Positions 15,575 through 22,815 of a DNA stretch of 24,881 bases are shown here, in pieces. A program made the position numbers and the translations under genes. Each line of letters begins with the position of its first letter. The first letter of the stretch is position 1. A model generated the notes under the pieces. It was not told the origin of the DNA and made no database searches. It saw only the letters and a list, made by a program, of their open reading frames with translations. Source of the DNA: a virus; IMG/VR virus record IMGVR_UViG_3300042261_000077, positions 1 through 24,881 of that record. The stretch is one strand, 5' to 3'.

Positions 15575-18500
15575 ATGCCAGTTGTAAATATTCCAAATGT
15601 GGGGAGTGTTACCTTTCCAGATACGATGTCCCCAGAGGATATTACAAAAGCTATTGAAAATGATATTTTAAAAACTCCTAAAACTGTTTCTCCTAAAATA
15701 CCAACACCTGAAGTTTCTACTGGTGAAGCTGTGGGTGCTGGTTTCTTAGGATCTGCTTTGGGTTTAAGTCGTTTCTTTGGTGGTGATGTAGCAGAGTCAC
15801 AAACTAAAGCACGACAAGCAGAAGAAATAGCTTCTGAACAACACCCTATTGCTACTGGTGCTGGTAAACTAATTCCTAGTGTTATTGCTGCTGCTCCCGG
15901 TATGGTAGCCGCTGCACCACTTACTGCTGGTATGGGTGTACTTGGTACTATGGGTGTTGAAACAGCACTTGGTGGTGTACCTGTTGGCGGTGGTATGGGT
16001 GCAGAACAGTATCAACGTGTTCTTGATGCAACTGGTAATAAAGATCTTGCTCTTAAATCTGCAATGACTACTGGTGCTATGGGAGCAATTGGTGTTGGTG
16101 CACCCGCTTCTTTGGGTGGCGGTATTCTTAAACGTATGGCAGGTGGTGCAGCTATTAATGTACCATTGTCTGAAGCTGAAATTGCTGCACAAAATAAACT
16201 ACTTCAAGATTACCCAACACTACAACAAGAACAATTTGATCCTACAAATATGGGATTACAAGCTGGTCTTGGTGCAGTCTTTGGTGCACTTGGTCCTCGT
16301 CGTTTAGGTAATAAACCAGCAGTTGAAACTAAAGGCAAGTTAGAAAGTACACCAGAATCTCTACGTATGGAAGAGAATGAGCGTACTTTTATTGAAGATC
16401 AGATTAAACATTTTGAGTTTCAACGTGATCGTGCACAAGCGCGACTTATGGAAATTGATAAACAACGTGTTGATGGTGAAGTTCCTACTGAAGTTTTAGA
16501 CGAACAATTAAAACTTGAGTCTGAACTATCTCGCGCTGAAGAAAAACTAGCTGCTCTTAATGCAGCACCCGGTGCTAAGATTGCGCCAAGTGTTCGTGAA
16601 ACAGGAGAACCATCTGGTAGAGTAGCTGGTGAAACACCCGCTAAAACTGACGCAGAGGGGTCTAGAATCGACGAACAACCTACTGGTGATACCTTACCTC
16701 GTTCTGACTTTGATGAGCGCGTAGAAGGGGTTAATCCAGAATCTGATGTTCCACCGCATTTGCAGTTAATGGATCGTGAGATTGATGGTATTCCTGACAA
16801 TAAGATTATTCAACCAGAACCACGTTCATATTGGGAAGATCATCTTGACGGTTTAAATTCTAAAGTTGCAGATGATACTGAAGTATTAGAAGGTATTAAT
16901 GAGCGTATTGCACAGCATGAAGAAAGCGGTTCTACTAGTCCGTACTTAGATGATCTATACGCACAACGTGAGCGTGTTGAAAATCGTATGAACGATTGGC
17001 ATAATCGTATTTCAGACACTGAAAAGCTAATTGCCAATGAAAAGAAAACAGCAGTTATCCCACAAGAAAACCAAACTGTTCTAGCTAATCGTGCAATTAA
17101 TGAAATACTAGCTGATAAGAACATTTCTGCTGAAGATAAACCAGCAGCTATTGCTTCTCGTGTTGCTGCTATTTATGCTAATAATGAGGGTGGTATTCAT
17201 TTTGTTGGTTTAAAATCTAATAAAGATTTAATCACATCTACATTAGATACACTACACAAAATCACTAGTCAAAAAGATAAGATTGTTGTTATTCAAACAC
17301 CTAATGTATCTAAAGGTAGTTTTCATGCAGTAGGTAATACTGCTGTTATGTTTGTATCTGATGTTCGTAGATCTGCGTTTGACTCTGTTAAACGTATGTT
17401 TAGACCTGAAGATGTAACACGTGCAGCTTTAGTACATAACATTGGACATGAGTATGGTCATTTTTATATGACTAAACTCGTACAAGCTTATGGTACAGAT
17501 AGTTCTGCTATTCGTCGTTTAATGATAGAGTTTGATAAGTATAAAGGTATTGGTGGTGTAGAACGTTTACGTACTATTTCATCTATGCCATTACCAGAAA
17601 AGCTAGAAGGTGAAAACTTTGTACGCAAAGCTGGATACTACGATGATTTTCCTGAGTACTTTGCTGAGGCATTTAACCGTGCTATCAACTCTGGTAAGCT
17701 ACCTGACAATCCATTTTTACGTGAAATGTACACAGGTCTACGTAAGATTACAGATGCTATCTATGAAAAACTACGTGGCATGGGTATCCTTGTTAGCAAA
17801 CAAGATTACACAACACAAGCTATTAATGATATTTTAACTAGCAATGTTGAGTTTATGTCTGTTGCTGCTAGACATATGGATGCACAAAGTATTAAGTCTC
17901 AAATAGACCATCGTTTAAATGAGAATCAACGTGCTCAAATAAATAACATAAACCTAGAACAAGCACAGCGTCAGGTACACGATTACTTTAAAACTAAAAC
18001 TGATAAAGATTTTGTTCCGGTTGACACGAATAAAGTAGTTGAAGAACAAAAAGCAACTGAAGATCCTAGCTGGTTAGCTACTAAATTTGCAACTAACTTC
18101 TTTGGCTTTGATCAGATTCGTCAAGTCTTAACTCAAGTACCACTTGTTCAAGCTGTTGCTCGTGCTATTAATAATGCTGACTACAAAGCAGATCAAATCT
18201 CAAAAGCTTTGTTGCACGGTGTTGTTGACTATGCAAATTGGAGAGCAGATTCTGTATACAAAGGATTTGTAAAAAATCTACAGCATTATAAGAACATGGA
18301 TTCTGTTGCTGTTATTTTACAACGTATGCCTAACAAAGACTATGCTCCTATTGAACGTGTGTTTAGATTGGGTTTTGAAGAAAGTCTTGATTACCCACAA
18401 ACATTGCAAAAGTATGGTCATCTATTAAACGATGAGCAGAAACAAGCATTTACTGTTTTGTCTGATATGTTTAGACGACAGTGGGAAGAAGTAACTAAGC

Positions 18501-20632
18501 TAGGTATTAACTTACCACAACGTAAAGGTTGGTATCCATCTGTACGACAAGGCGATCACTTTGTAGAACTTAAATACAATGGTGTTGTTGTTTATCGTCA
18601 ACAAGTACGCACAGCTATGGAAGCTAAACGTGTTGCTAAGTTAGTACAAGAATCTGGTAAATACAAAAACCTTGAAATTAATACAGGTAAGAACCCAGAT
18701 ACTCGTGCTGAAATGGAGCAACGTGAGTTTATTACTTCTGCTATTCTAACTGAACTAAGTAAAAAAGGTCAAAGCGAAGCGTTTGATGTTGTAGAGTCTT
18801 TGCTTGATCGTTTAGAAAGTAAACCTAAGCTTGGTAAACACCATGAGCAACGTTCTAATATTCTTGGTTACAAGGGTACAGAGATTTTTGCTGATGATGA
18901 CTTACGTGGTTTAAGTTTTAAGGAAGCTATTAAATCTTCTGCTGAAGATTATGCTGGCACTATTCGTAAAATTCTTATCTCACGTGAAACTAATCCATTA
19001 ATTAACACACCAAATGGTTTAGATCAATCGCATCCTAATGCGTTTTATGCTGCTAAACTTATTCGTGATACAGCATTAAATCGTGTTGAAGGTTGGACTC
19101 CCGGCTTTGATGCTATGGTTCGTGATGTGTTTGATAAACTATATCAAAAGGCTGTAGGTAAAGAATCTAAGATTCCTTTCTATGATCGTTTAACTGGTGT
19201 TGGCACACACTTCTTTTATATTCAAGCATTGACTATGAAAGCAGGGTTCTGGATTAGCCAAGTACTAAGTTCTCCTTTGGCGTTGCGACATCTACTACGT
19301 GAAGCTAGTTTAGTAGACTCATTAAAATCTGCTGGTATTGGTACATATAATATGGTACATCCTAGCGAAGATTTTATGAAGTGTGTTTATTGGTTATCAC
19401 AAAACACTAACGTATATCATCCATCTTTGGTAAATGAAATTACAAGTCTACCTTTAGTTAAATTTATTAAAGAAGGATCAATGCCACATAAGATTGTTCA
19501 AATATTAACTGGTGAAACTCCGTCAAGTATGGCAGATAGTTTCTCACGTTACTGGACATCTGCTATGATGTATGCTCATTATTCTGAACTTGGATATACA
19601 GGTAAAGCTTTGTATCAAAAGGTAGCAGAATCAACTGATGCTACTATGGTTCGATATGGCAAGCGTTACCGTGCTCCATTCCTTAAAAAGATGGGTATTA
19701 TTGGTGAAGCTATGGCTCCACTACATACATTCTCTCAAGCACAGTGGGGTAACTTTGTATCTGACTTTGCTTTAGGTAAACGTACTGGTAATTGGAAACC
19801 ATTAGCTGCATCGTTCTTAGTTTCTGTTGCATTGGGCGGTGTAATTGGTGCACCACTTGTGGCTGAGTATGAGTTTATTCGTAAGGCTGCTGGTCTAGAA
19901 GATGTTATGCCTAGCATTGTAGAACTAGCTATGAAATCTGGTAGTGATTCTTTGGCTTTTGGTCCATTGATTAATACTGGATTTGACTTAGGTTCTAGCT
20001 TACGTACTAGCCCACTAATTGCTGGTATGGCACAAGCTGATGCTTCTATTATGGATTTATTCCCTGCGTTTAAAGCTGGTGGTAAAACCTTAGAGAATGC
20101 ATTGACAATGGTTAAGTACAAAGCAGGTGGTTCAGTATCCGATGCTGAGTATCGTGCTGCTGCACTTGGTATTCTTCCTAAGGGTTGGATGACAGGTTTA
20201 GCAGAAGATGTTAAGTTTGGTGCTACAGAACGTGCAATGGTTCCAACATCATCTGGTGCAGGTCTAGTACCACAAACTGGTAAAGAGCGTTTAGCTAGTT
20301 ATGCTGGTGTACGCACACAAGAAGCTGCAACAGAATCAAAACAATACCAACTACTTTCTGAAGAAACAAAGACTCGTCAAGATAAGATTAGAAAACAAAT
20401 TGATATTCTTGGTGATGCTATGTCTAAGGGTGATGATGATAGACGTATTAAAGCATTAAACAAACTTGAAGAACTTGGTGTTAAACCAGATTCAATTCAA
20501 GAACAGTTAATGAGCGAACTGTCTGGTCGTCAACGTAGTCTCTTAGAACGTTTTGTTTTAGGTGCTAAGGGTAAAGGTACTGGTTTTGAATCACAACGTA
20601 GATTACAAGAAATGATGGAGTATAACAAATGA
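15575..20632 (+). CDS. Giant ejection protein with HEYGH metallopeptidase motif
   Basis: A 1685-aa protein, the last and largest of the putative ejection genes (T7 gp16 position). Residues 1-30 carry the common phage leader VGSVTFPDTMSPEDITKAIE. Residues 95-190 are hydrophobic and Gly/Ala-rich; about 263-330 form a charged coiled coil. H625-E-Y-G-H629 within LVHNIGHEYGHFYM, followed by E694/E698 in PEYFAEAFNRA, fits a gluzincin zinc peptidase of the kind related to anthrax-lethal-factor-like (ATLF) domains. Two hydrophobic segments occur around 1215-1240 and 1410-1432. The C-terminal 300 residues resemble large polyvalent phage proteins. No lytic transglycosylase motif was found. Strong RBS AGGAGG. 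Its stop overlaps the endolysin start (ATGA). Confidence 0.75.
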   Translation: MPVVNIPNVGSVTFPDTMSPEDITKAIENDILKTPKTVSPKIPTPEVSTGEAVGAGFLGSALGLSRFFGGDVAESQTKARQAEEIASEQHPIATGAGKLIPSVIAAAPGMVAAAPLTAGMGVLGTMGVETALGGVPVGGGMGAEQYQRVLDATGNKDLALKSAMTTGAMGAIGVGAPASLGGGILKRMAGGAAINVPLSEAEIAAQNKLLQDYPTLQQEQFDPTNMGLQAGLGAVFGALGPRRLGNKPAVETKGKLESTPESLRMEENERTFIEDQIKHFEFQRDRAQARLMEIDKQRVDGEVPTEVLDEQLKLESELSRAEEKLAALNAAPGAKIAPSVRETGEPSGRVAGETPAKTDAEGSRIDEQPTGDTLPRSDFDERVEGVNPESDVPPHLQLMDREIDGIPDNKIIQPEPRSYWEDHLDGLNSKVADDTEVLEGINERIAQHEESGSTSPYLDDLYAQRERVENRMNDWHNRISDTEKLIANEKKTAVIPQENQTVLANRAINEILADKNISAEDKPAAIASRVAAIYANNEGGIHFVGLKSNKDLITSTLDTLHKITSQKDKIVVIQTPNVSKGSFHAVGNTAVMFVSDVRRSAFDSVKRMFRPEDVTRAALVHNIGHEYGHFYMTKLVQAYGTDSSAIRRLMIEFDKYKGIGGVERLRTISSMPLPEKLEGENFVRKAGYYDDFPEYFAEAFNRAINSGKLPDNPFLREMYTGLRKITDAIYEKLRGMGILVSKQDYTTQAINDILTSNVEFMSVAARHMDAQSIKSQIDHRLNENQRAQINNINLEQAQRQVHDYFKTKTDKDFVPVDTNKVVEEQKATEDPSWLATKFATNFFGFDQIRQVLTQVPLVQAVARAINNADYKADQISKALLHGVVDYANWRADSVYKGFVKNLQHYKNMDSVAVILQRMPNKDYAPIERVFRLGFEESLDYPQTLQKYGHLLNDEQKQAFTVLSDMFRRQWEEVTKLGINLPQRKGWYPSVRQGDHFVELKYNGVVVYRQQVRTAMEAKRVAKLVQESGKYKNLEINTGKNPDTRAEMEQREFITSAILTELSKKGQSEAFDVVESLLDRLESKPKLGKHHEQRSNILGYKGTEIFADDDLRGLSFKEAIKSSAEDYAGTIRKILISRETNPLINTPNGLDQSHPNAFYAAKLIRDTALNRVEGWTPGFDAMVRDVFDKLYQKAVGKESKIPFYDRLTGVGTHFFYIQALTMKAGFWISQVLSSPLALRHLLREASLVDSLKSAGIGTYNMVHPSEDFMKCVYWLSQNTNVYHPSLVNEITSLPLVKFIKEGSMPHKIVQILTGETPSSMADSFSRYWTSAMMYAHYSELGYTGKALYQKVAESTDATMVRYGKRYRAPFLKKMGIIGEAMAPLHTFSQAQWGNFVSDFALGKRTGNWKPLAASFLVSVALGGVIGAPLVAEYEFIRKAAGLEDVMPSIVELAMKSGSDSLAFGPLINTGFDLGSSLRTSPLIAGMAQADASIMDLFPAFKAGGKTLENALTMVKYKAGGSVSDAEYRAAALGILPKGWMTGLAEDVKFGATERAMVPTSSGAGLVPQTGKERLASYAGVRTQEAATESKQYQLLSEETKTRQDKIRKQIDILGDAMSKGDDDRRIKALNKLEELGVKPDSIQEQLMSELSGRQRSLLERFVLGAKGKGTGFESQRRLQEMMEYNK

Positions 20633-21000
20633 CATATGCATTTAGCGAGAAGTCTAACACTAAGTTAGATGGTGTAGATGAACGTTTAATTCGGGTAGCT
20701 ACACTTGCACTTCAGCTAAGTCCTGTGGATTTTGGTATTACAGAAGGGGTGAGAACACTAGAACGCCAGAAAGAACTGGTCAAGGCTGGTGCTTCTCGCA
20801 CCCTTCGCTCCAAACATCTAGAAGGTAAAGCTGTAGATGTTGTAGCTTATGTTAATGGTAAGGTAGCTTGGGATTGGCCTCTCTATGAGAAAATTGCTAA
20901 GGCATTTAAACAAGCTGCTGCTGAACTAGATATTAACATCAAATGGGGTGGCGATTGGGCTACCTTTAAAGATGGACCTCACTTTGAATTGGTGGATTAA
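20629..21000 (+). CDS. Endolysin, M15 D-Ala-D-Ala-type peptidase
   Basis: A 123-aa zinc peptidase that cuts peptidoglycan cross-links at the end of infection. Motifs match the M15 (VanY/L5-endolysin) group: GITEGVRTLERQKELV at 36-51, S61-K-H63-L-E-G-K-A-V-D70, and GGDW (107-110) followed by F-K-D-G-P-H118-F-E. H63, D70 and H118 are the zinc ligands, with D109 likely part of the catalytic set. Length is typical. No signal peptide, so it needs the holin encoded 700 bases downstream. Its ATG overlaps the TGA of the giant protein, giving translational coupling between structural and lysis genes. Confidence 0.88.
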   Translation: MTYAFSEKSNTKLDGVDERLIRVATLALQLSPVDFGITEGVRTLERQKELVKAGASRTLRSKHLEGKAVDVVAYVNGKVAWDWPLYEKIAKAFKQAAAELDINIKWGGDWATFKDGPHFELVD

Positions 21001-21002
21001 TT

Positions 21003-21269
21003 ATGGCTAAATCTCCTGCATGGCAACGTAAAGAAGGTAAGAATCCTAAAGGCGGTCTTAACGCTAAAGGTCGTGCTAGTTACAATAAAGCAACTGGTGG
21101 CAATCTAAAACCTCCTGCACCTAAGCCTAAGACTAAAGCAGATGCTGGACGTAAGGCTAGTTTCTGTGCACGTATGACAGGTATGAAAAAGAAACTTACT
21201 TCTGCTAAAACAGCTAAAGATCCTAACAGTCGTATTAATAAATCATTACGTGCTTGGAATTGCAAATAA
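21003..21269 (+). CDS. Small basic protein, DUF6321 type
   Basis: An 88-aa very basic protein (about one third Lys/Arg). The N-terminal half is low complexity, with Lys/Pro/Gly and PPAPKPKTK; the C-terminal 40 residues are the conserved part: RKASFCARMTGMKKK, then LTSAKTAKDPNSRINKSLRAW and NCK. This pattern recurs in phages of aquatic bacteria and is catalogued, as far as I recall, as DUF6321. Charge suggests nucleic-acid or cell-wall polymer contact. It sits inside the lysis region between endolysin and the DUF6973-like gene, and shares bases with the next start (TAATG). Function unknown. Confidence 0.72.
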   Translation: MAKSPAWQRKEGKNPKGGLNAKGRASYNKATGGNLKPPAPKPKTKADAGRKASFCARMTGMKKKLTSAKTAKDPNSRINKSLRAWNCK

Positions 21270-21706
21270 TGGAAGATATTATAAAAACAGTTCGTAAGTA
21301 TGAAGGTCAGTTAGCAGATAAGCTAGGTCTATTAGATACAATTAAATATCAGAATCGTAGACCACAGGAACTTGGTGTTACTGGTGAGCATAATGGTCAG
21401 GCTGATGCGTTACGTCATATTATTGGTTCTGCTCAATATGCACGTGAGTATGGTCCTACATTAGCTAATATATTTACAACTGGTCATGAATATTTATTTT
21501 ATCCATTTGAACCTCACGGTGCTGCTATGGATATGGATCTACACAACAATGCGATTGGTCGTGATCTAGCTGCAAAGTACAAGACACAAGCTGAAGTAGA
21601 ACAGGCTGCACTGGAACTACTACGACAGGCTAAAGAATCTGGTCAATGGAGTAAAGGTGTTCAAGGTGTTCCTCGCTGGCTACAAAAAAGTGAGGAGAAC
21701 TACTAA
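21269..21706 (+). CDS. DUF6973-like protein in the lysis region
   Basis: I use ATG 21269, which overlaps the previous TAA; the TTG at 21254 lies inside that gene and is less likely. The 145-aa product has G-E-H-N-G-Q-A-D-A-L-R-H in its first half and MDMDLHNNAIGRDLAAKY in its second, conserved His/Asn/Asp positions typical of the DUF6973 group, which is often found with phage lysis or secreted proteins. The paired N-x-x-D-A-x-R-H and D-x-x-N-N-x-x-G motifs look like a metal or catalytic centre. No signal peptide or TM segment. Context between endolysin and holin suggests an envelope role, perhaps a second wall enzyme, but this is inference. Confidence 0.65.
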   Translation: MEDIIKTVRKYEGQLADKLGLLDTIKYQNRRPQELGVTGEHNGQADALRHIIGSAQYAREYGPTLANIFTTGHEYLFYPFEPHGAAMDMDLHNNAIGRDLAAKYKTQAEVEQAALELLRQAKESGQWSKGVQGVPRWLQKSEENY

Positions 21707-22152
21707 TGGCATTTGATCCTATTAGTGCAGCTATAGACTTTGGTAGTAAGATAGTAGATCGTATATGGCCTGACGCTACAGAGAAACAGAAAGCTGAAGC
21801 TAACTTAATTATTGCTGAGTTAGCACACTCTGAAACAATGTTTGCAAAGGAAGTAGAAGATCGTGACTCTGCTAGAAAACGTGAAGCGGCGGTTGCTACA
21901 TCCGATAACACGCCGTACATTGCTCGTATTACGCCAACTATTCTTGCCCTTGGTACTATCCTTCTTAGCTTTGTATTGTTTTATATTGTTGCTTTTGACA
22001 CTAGCGTATTTTCAAATGCAAACAAAGATATCATTATTTACATTTTGGGTGTACTTAGTGCTATAGATACACAAATAATTGGATACTATTTTGGTAGTAG
22101 TTCTGCTAGTGCTGAAAAAACAAAGACCATTGAATCAATGTTAAGGAAATAA
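21706..22152 (+). CDS. Holin, GTA three-TM type
   Basis: A 148-aa membrane protein that should permeabilise the inner membrane for the endolysin. The N-terminal DFGSKIVDRIWPDATEKQKAEA is the signature of the GTA_holin_3TM family; a charged helix (VEDRDSARKREAAV) follows, then hydrophobic segments at about 75-97 (ITPTILALGTILLSFVLFY) and 108-129 (IIIYILGVLSAIDTQIIGYY), and the family's end motif GYYFGSSSASAEK. A third, weaker segment would be at the N-terminus. The ATG overlaps the stop of the DUF6973-like gene (TAATG). Start and length fit relatives. Confidence 0.82.
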   Translation: MAFDPISAAIDFGSKIVDRIWPDATEKQKAEANLIIAELAHSETMFAKEVEDRDSARKREAAVATSDNTPYIARITPTILALGTILLSFVLFYIVAFDTSVFSNANKDIIIYILGVLSAIDTQIIGYYFGSSSASAEKTKTIESMLRK

Positions 22153-22153
22153 T

Positions 22154-22579
22154 ATGGCAGACACTTTACTAGATATCTACGGTAACTTTAACCGTTTAAT
22201 GGACGCGTATCAACGTGATGCTGAAGCGTATAATCAGGCGTACTACTCTGGTAGTCCATTACCTGAACGTCCTGTAGAACCAGATCGTCCTCCATTTCCA
22301 GAGTATGGTTATGGTGATCCATTACGTGCTGTTAGTCCTTATGAACTTTATCAAACTGCTTTTGGTCGTGGTACTCCTGATGTGTTAACTAACGAAGCAT
22401 GGTCACTTGCTAATATTAGTACACCATTCCTTGCTAGTACACCAGAGACTGCTTACGATAAAGGCAATGTAGCTAAGGTAAATAACCCACTGTCTTACGT
22501 AGGTCCACAAGAGTTTTATACTGGTCAAACAGATGAAACTACTATGAACACTATGCAAGGTCAGAACATTTTCTATTAA
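22154..22579 (+). CDS. 141-aa Pro/Tyr-rich protein, unknown
   Basis: RBS AAGGAAAT lies just before the ATG, one base after the holin stop. The protein is soluble-looking: an N-terminal helix with Tyr/Ala (LMDAYQRDAEAYNQAYY), a Pro-rich segment with P-x-x-P steps (PLPERPVEPDRPPFPEY), then Tyr/Asn/Gly-rich sequence ending GQNIFY. No family was recognised. It could be a late virion or lysis accessory protein. Codon use matches neighbouring genes. Confidence 0.6.
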   Translation: MADTLLDIYGNFNRLMDAYQRDAEAYNQAYYSGSPLPERPVEPDRPPFPEYGYGDPLRAVSPYELYQTAFGRGTPDVLTNEAWSLANISTPFLASTPETAYDKGNVAKVNNPLSYVGPQEFYTGQTDETTMNTMQGQNIFY

Positions 22580-22588
22580 GGAGTTGTT

Positions 22589-22636
22589 ATGGGATGTGGT
22601 AAGAAACGTGGCAAGATGCCACCAAAGCGCAAATAA
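22589..22636 (+). CDS. 15-aa basic micro-ORF
   Basis: ATG 22589 is preceded by TAAGGAGTTGTT, a near-perfect ribosome site, and encodes MGCGKKRGKMPPKRK, with 7 Lys/Arg of 15 residues and one Cys, then TAA. The stop lies two bases before the terminator stem. A dedicated strong RBS and tight placement at the end of the operon argue against chance. Similar tiny Lys/Gly/Met-rich ORFs occur near late-gene ends of other aquatic phages as I recall. Function unknown. Confidence 0.55.
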   Translation: MGCGKKRGKMPPKRK

Positions 22637-22638
22637 AA

Positions 22639-22671
22639 AAAGCCCCCTTGGATTTTGTCCTTGGGGGCTTT
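22639..22671. terminator. Bidirectional terminator between convergent operons
   Basis: AAAGCCCCC (22639-22647) pairs perfectly with GGGGGCTTT (22663-22671); the inner GGA/TCC adds three more pairs after a TT/TT bulge, with loop TTTTG. On the + strand it is followed by TGTTTCT; on the - strand the arm is followed by a long T run (complement of the A-rich 22631-22641), so it is strongest for the ribonucleotide reductase transcript and also serves the late genes. Confidence 0.9.
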
Positions 22672-22677
22672 GTGTTT

Positions 22678-22815
22678 CTAGTCTTTAATTTTTACATAGT
22701 GAATACGAACGAACAACAAATCAATTGTCATTACGAACGATTCATCTTCATCGCATGGAGGGAACTCTATACCAAGCATTGCTCCTGCAATAAATTGTAT
22801 TTGAAATAAACTCAT
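22678..22815 (-). CDS. 45-aa protein coupled to the reductase gene
   Basis: The ATG (22815-22813) overlaps the reductase stop as ATGA, and CAGGAG lies 12 bases upstream inside that gene. The peptide opens MSLFQIQFIAGAMLGIEF, continues PPCDEDES and ends in a hydrophobic/aromatic strand (VMTIDLLFVRIHYVKIKD), stop TAG. The layout (hydrophobic helix or strand, acidic turn, beta strand with basic end) resembles short conserved phage proteins seen in aquatic phages, though I cannot name a family. It is the last gene before the terminator. It may be a membrane-associated micro-protein. Confidence 0.6.
   Translation of the reverse strand: MSLFQIQFIAGAMLGIEFPPCDEDESFVMTIDLLFVRIHYVKIKD

Noticed and set aside
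15869-16192. 107-aa open frame on the - strand
   Set aside because: It is antisense to the giant ejection protein, made of Cys/Ser/Thr/His runs that mirror Gly/Ala/Val codons, with no RBS or family resemblance.
16420-17124. Two Ser-rich - strand frames (126 and 94 aa)
   Set aside because: Shadows of the coiled-coil coding part of the 1685-aa gene; composition follows from the sense codons.
19735-20121. 128-aa open frame on the - strand
   Set aside because: Antisense to a well-supported coding region, in a codon-mirrored frame, without RBS or recognisable motif.
21254-21268. TTG start for the DUF6973-like gene
   Set aside because: ATG 21269 forms a normal TAATG junction; TTG is inside the preceding gene without RBS.
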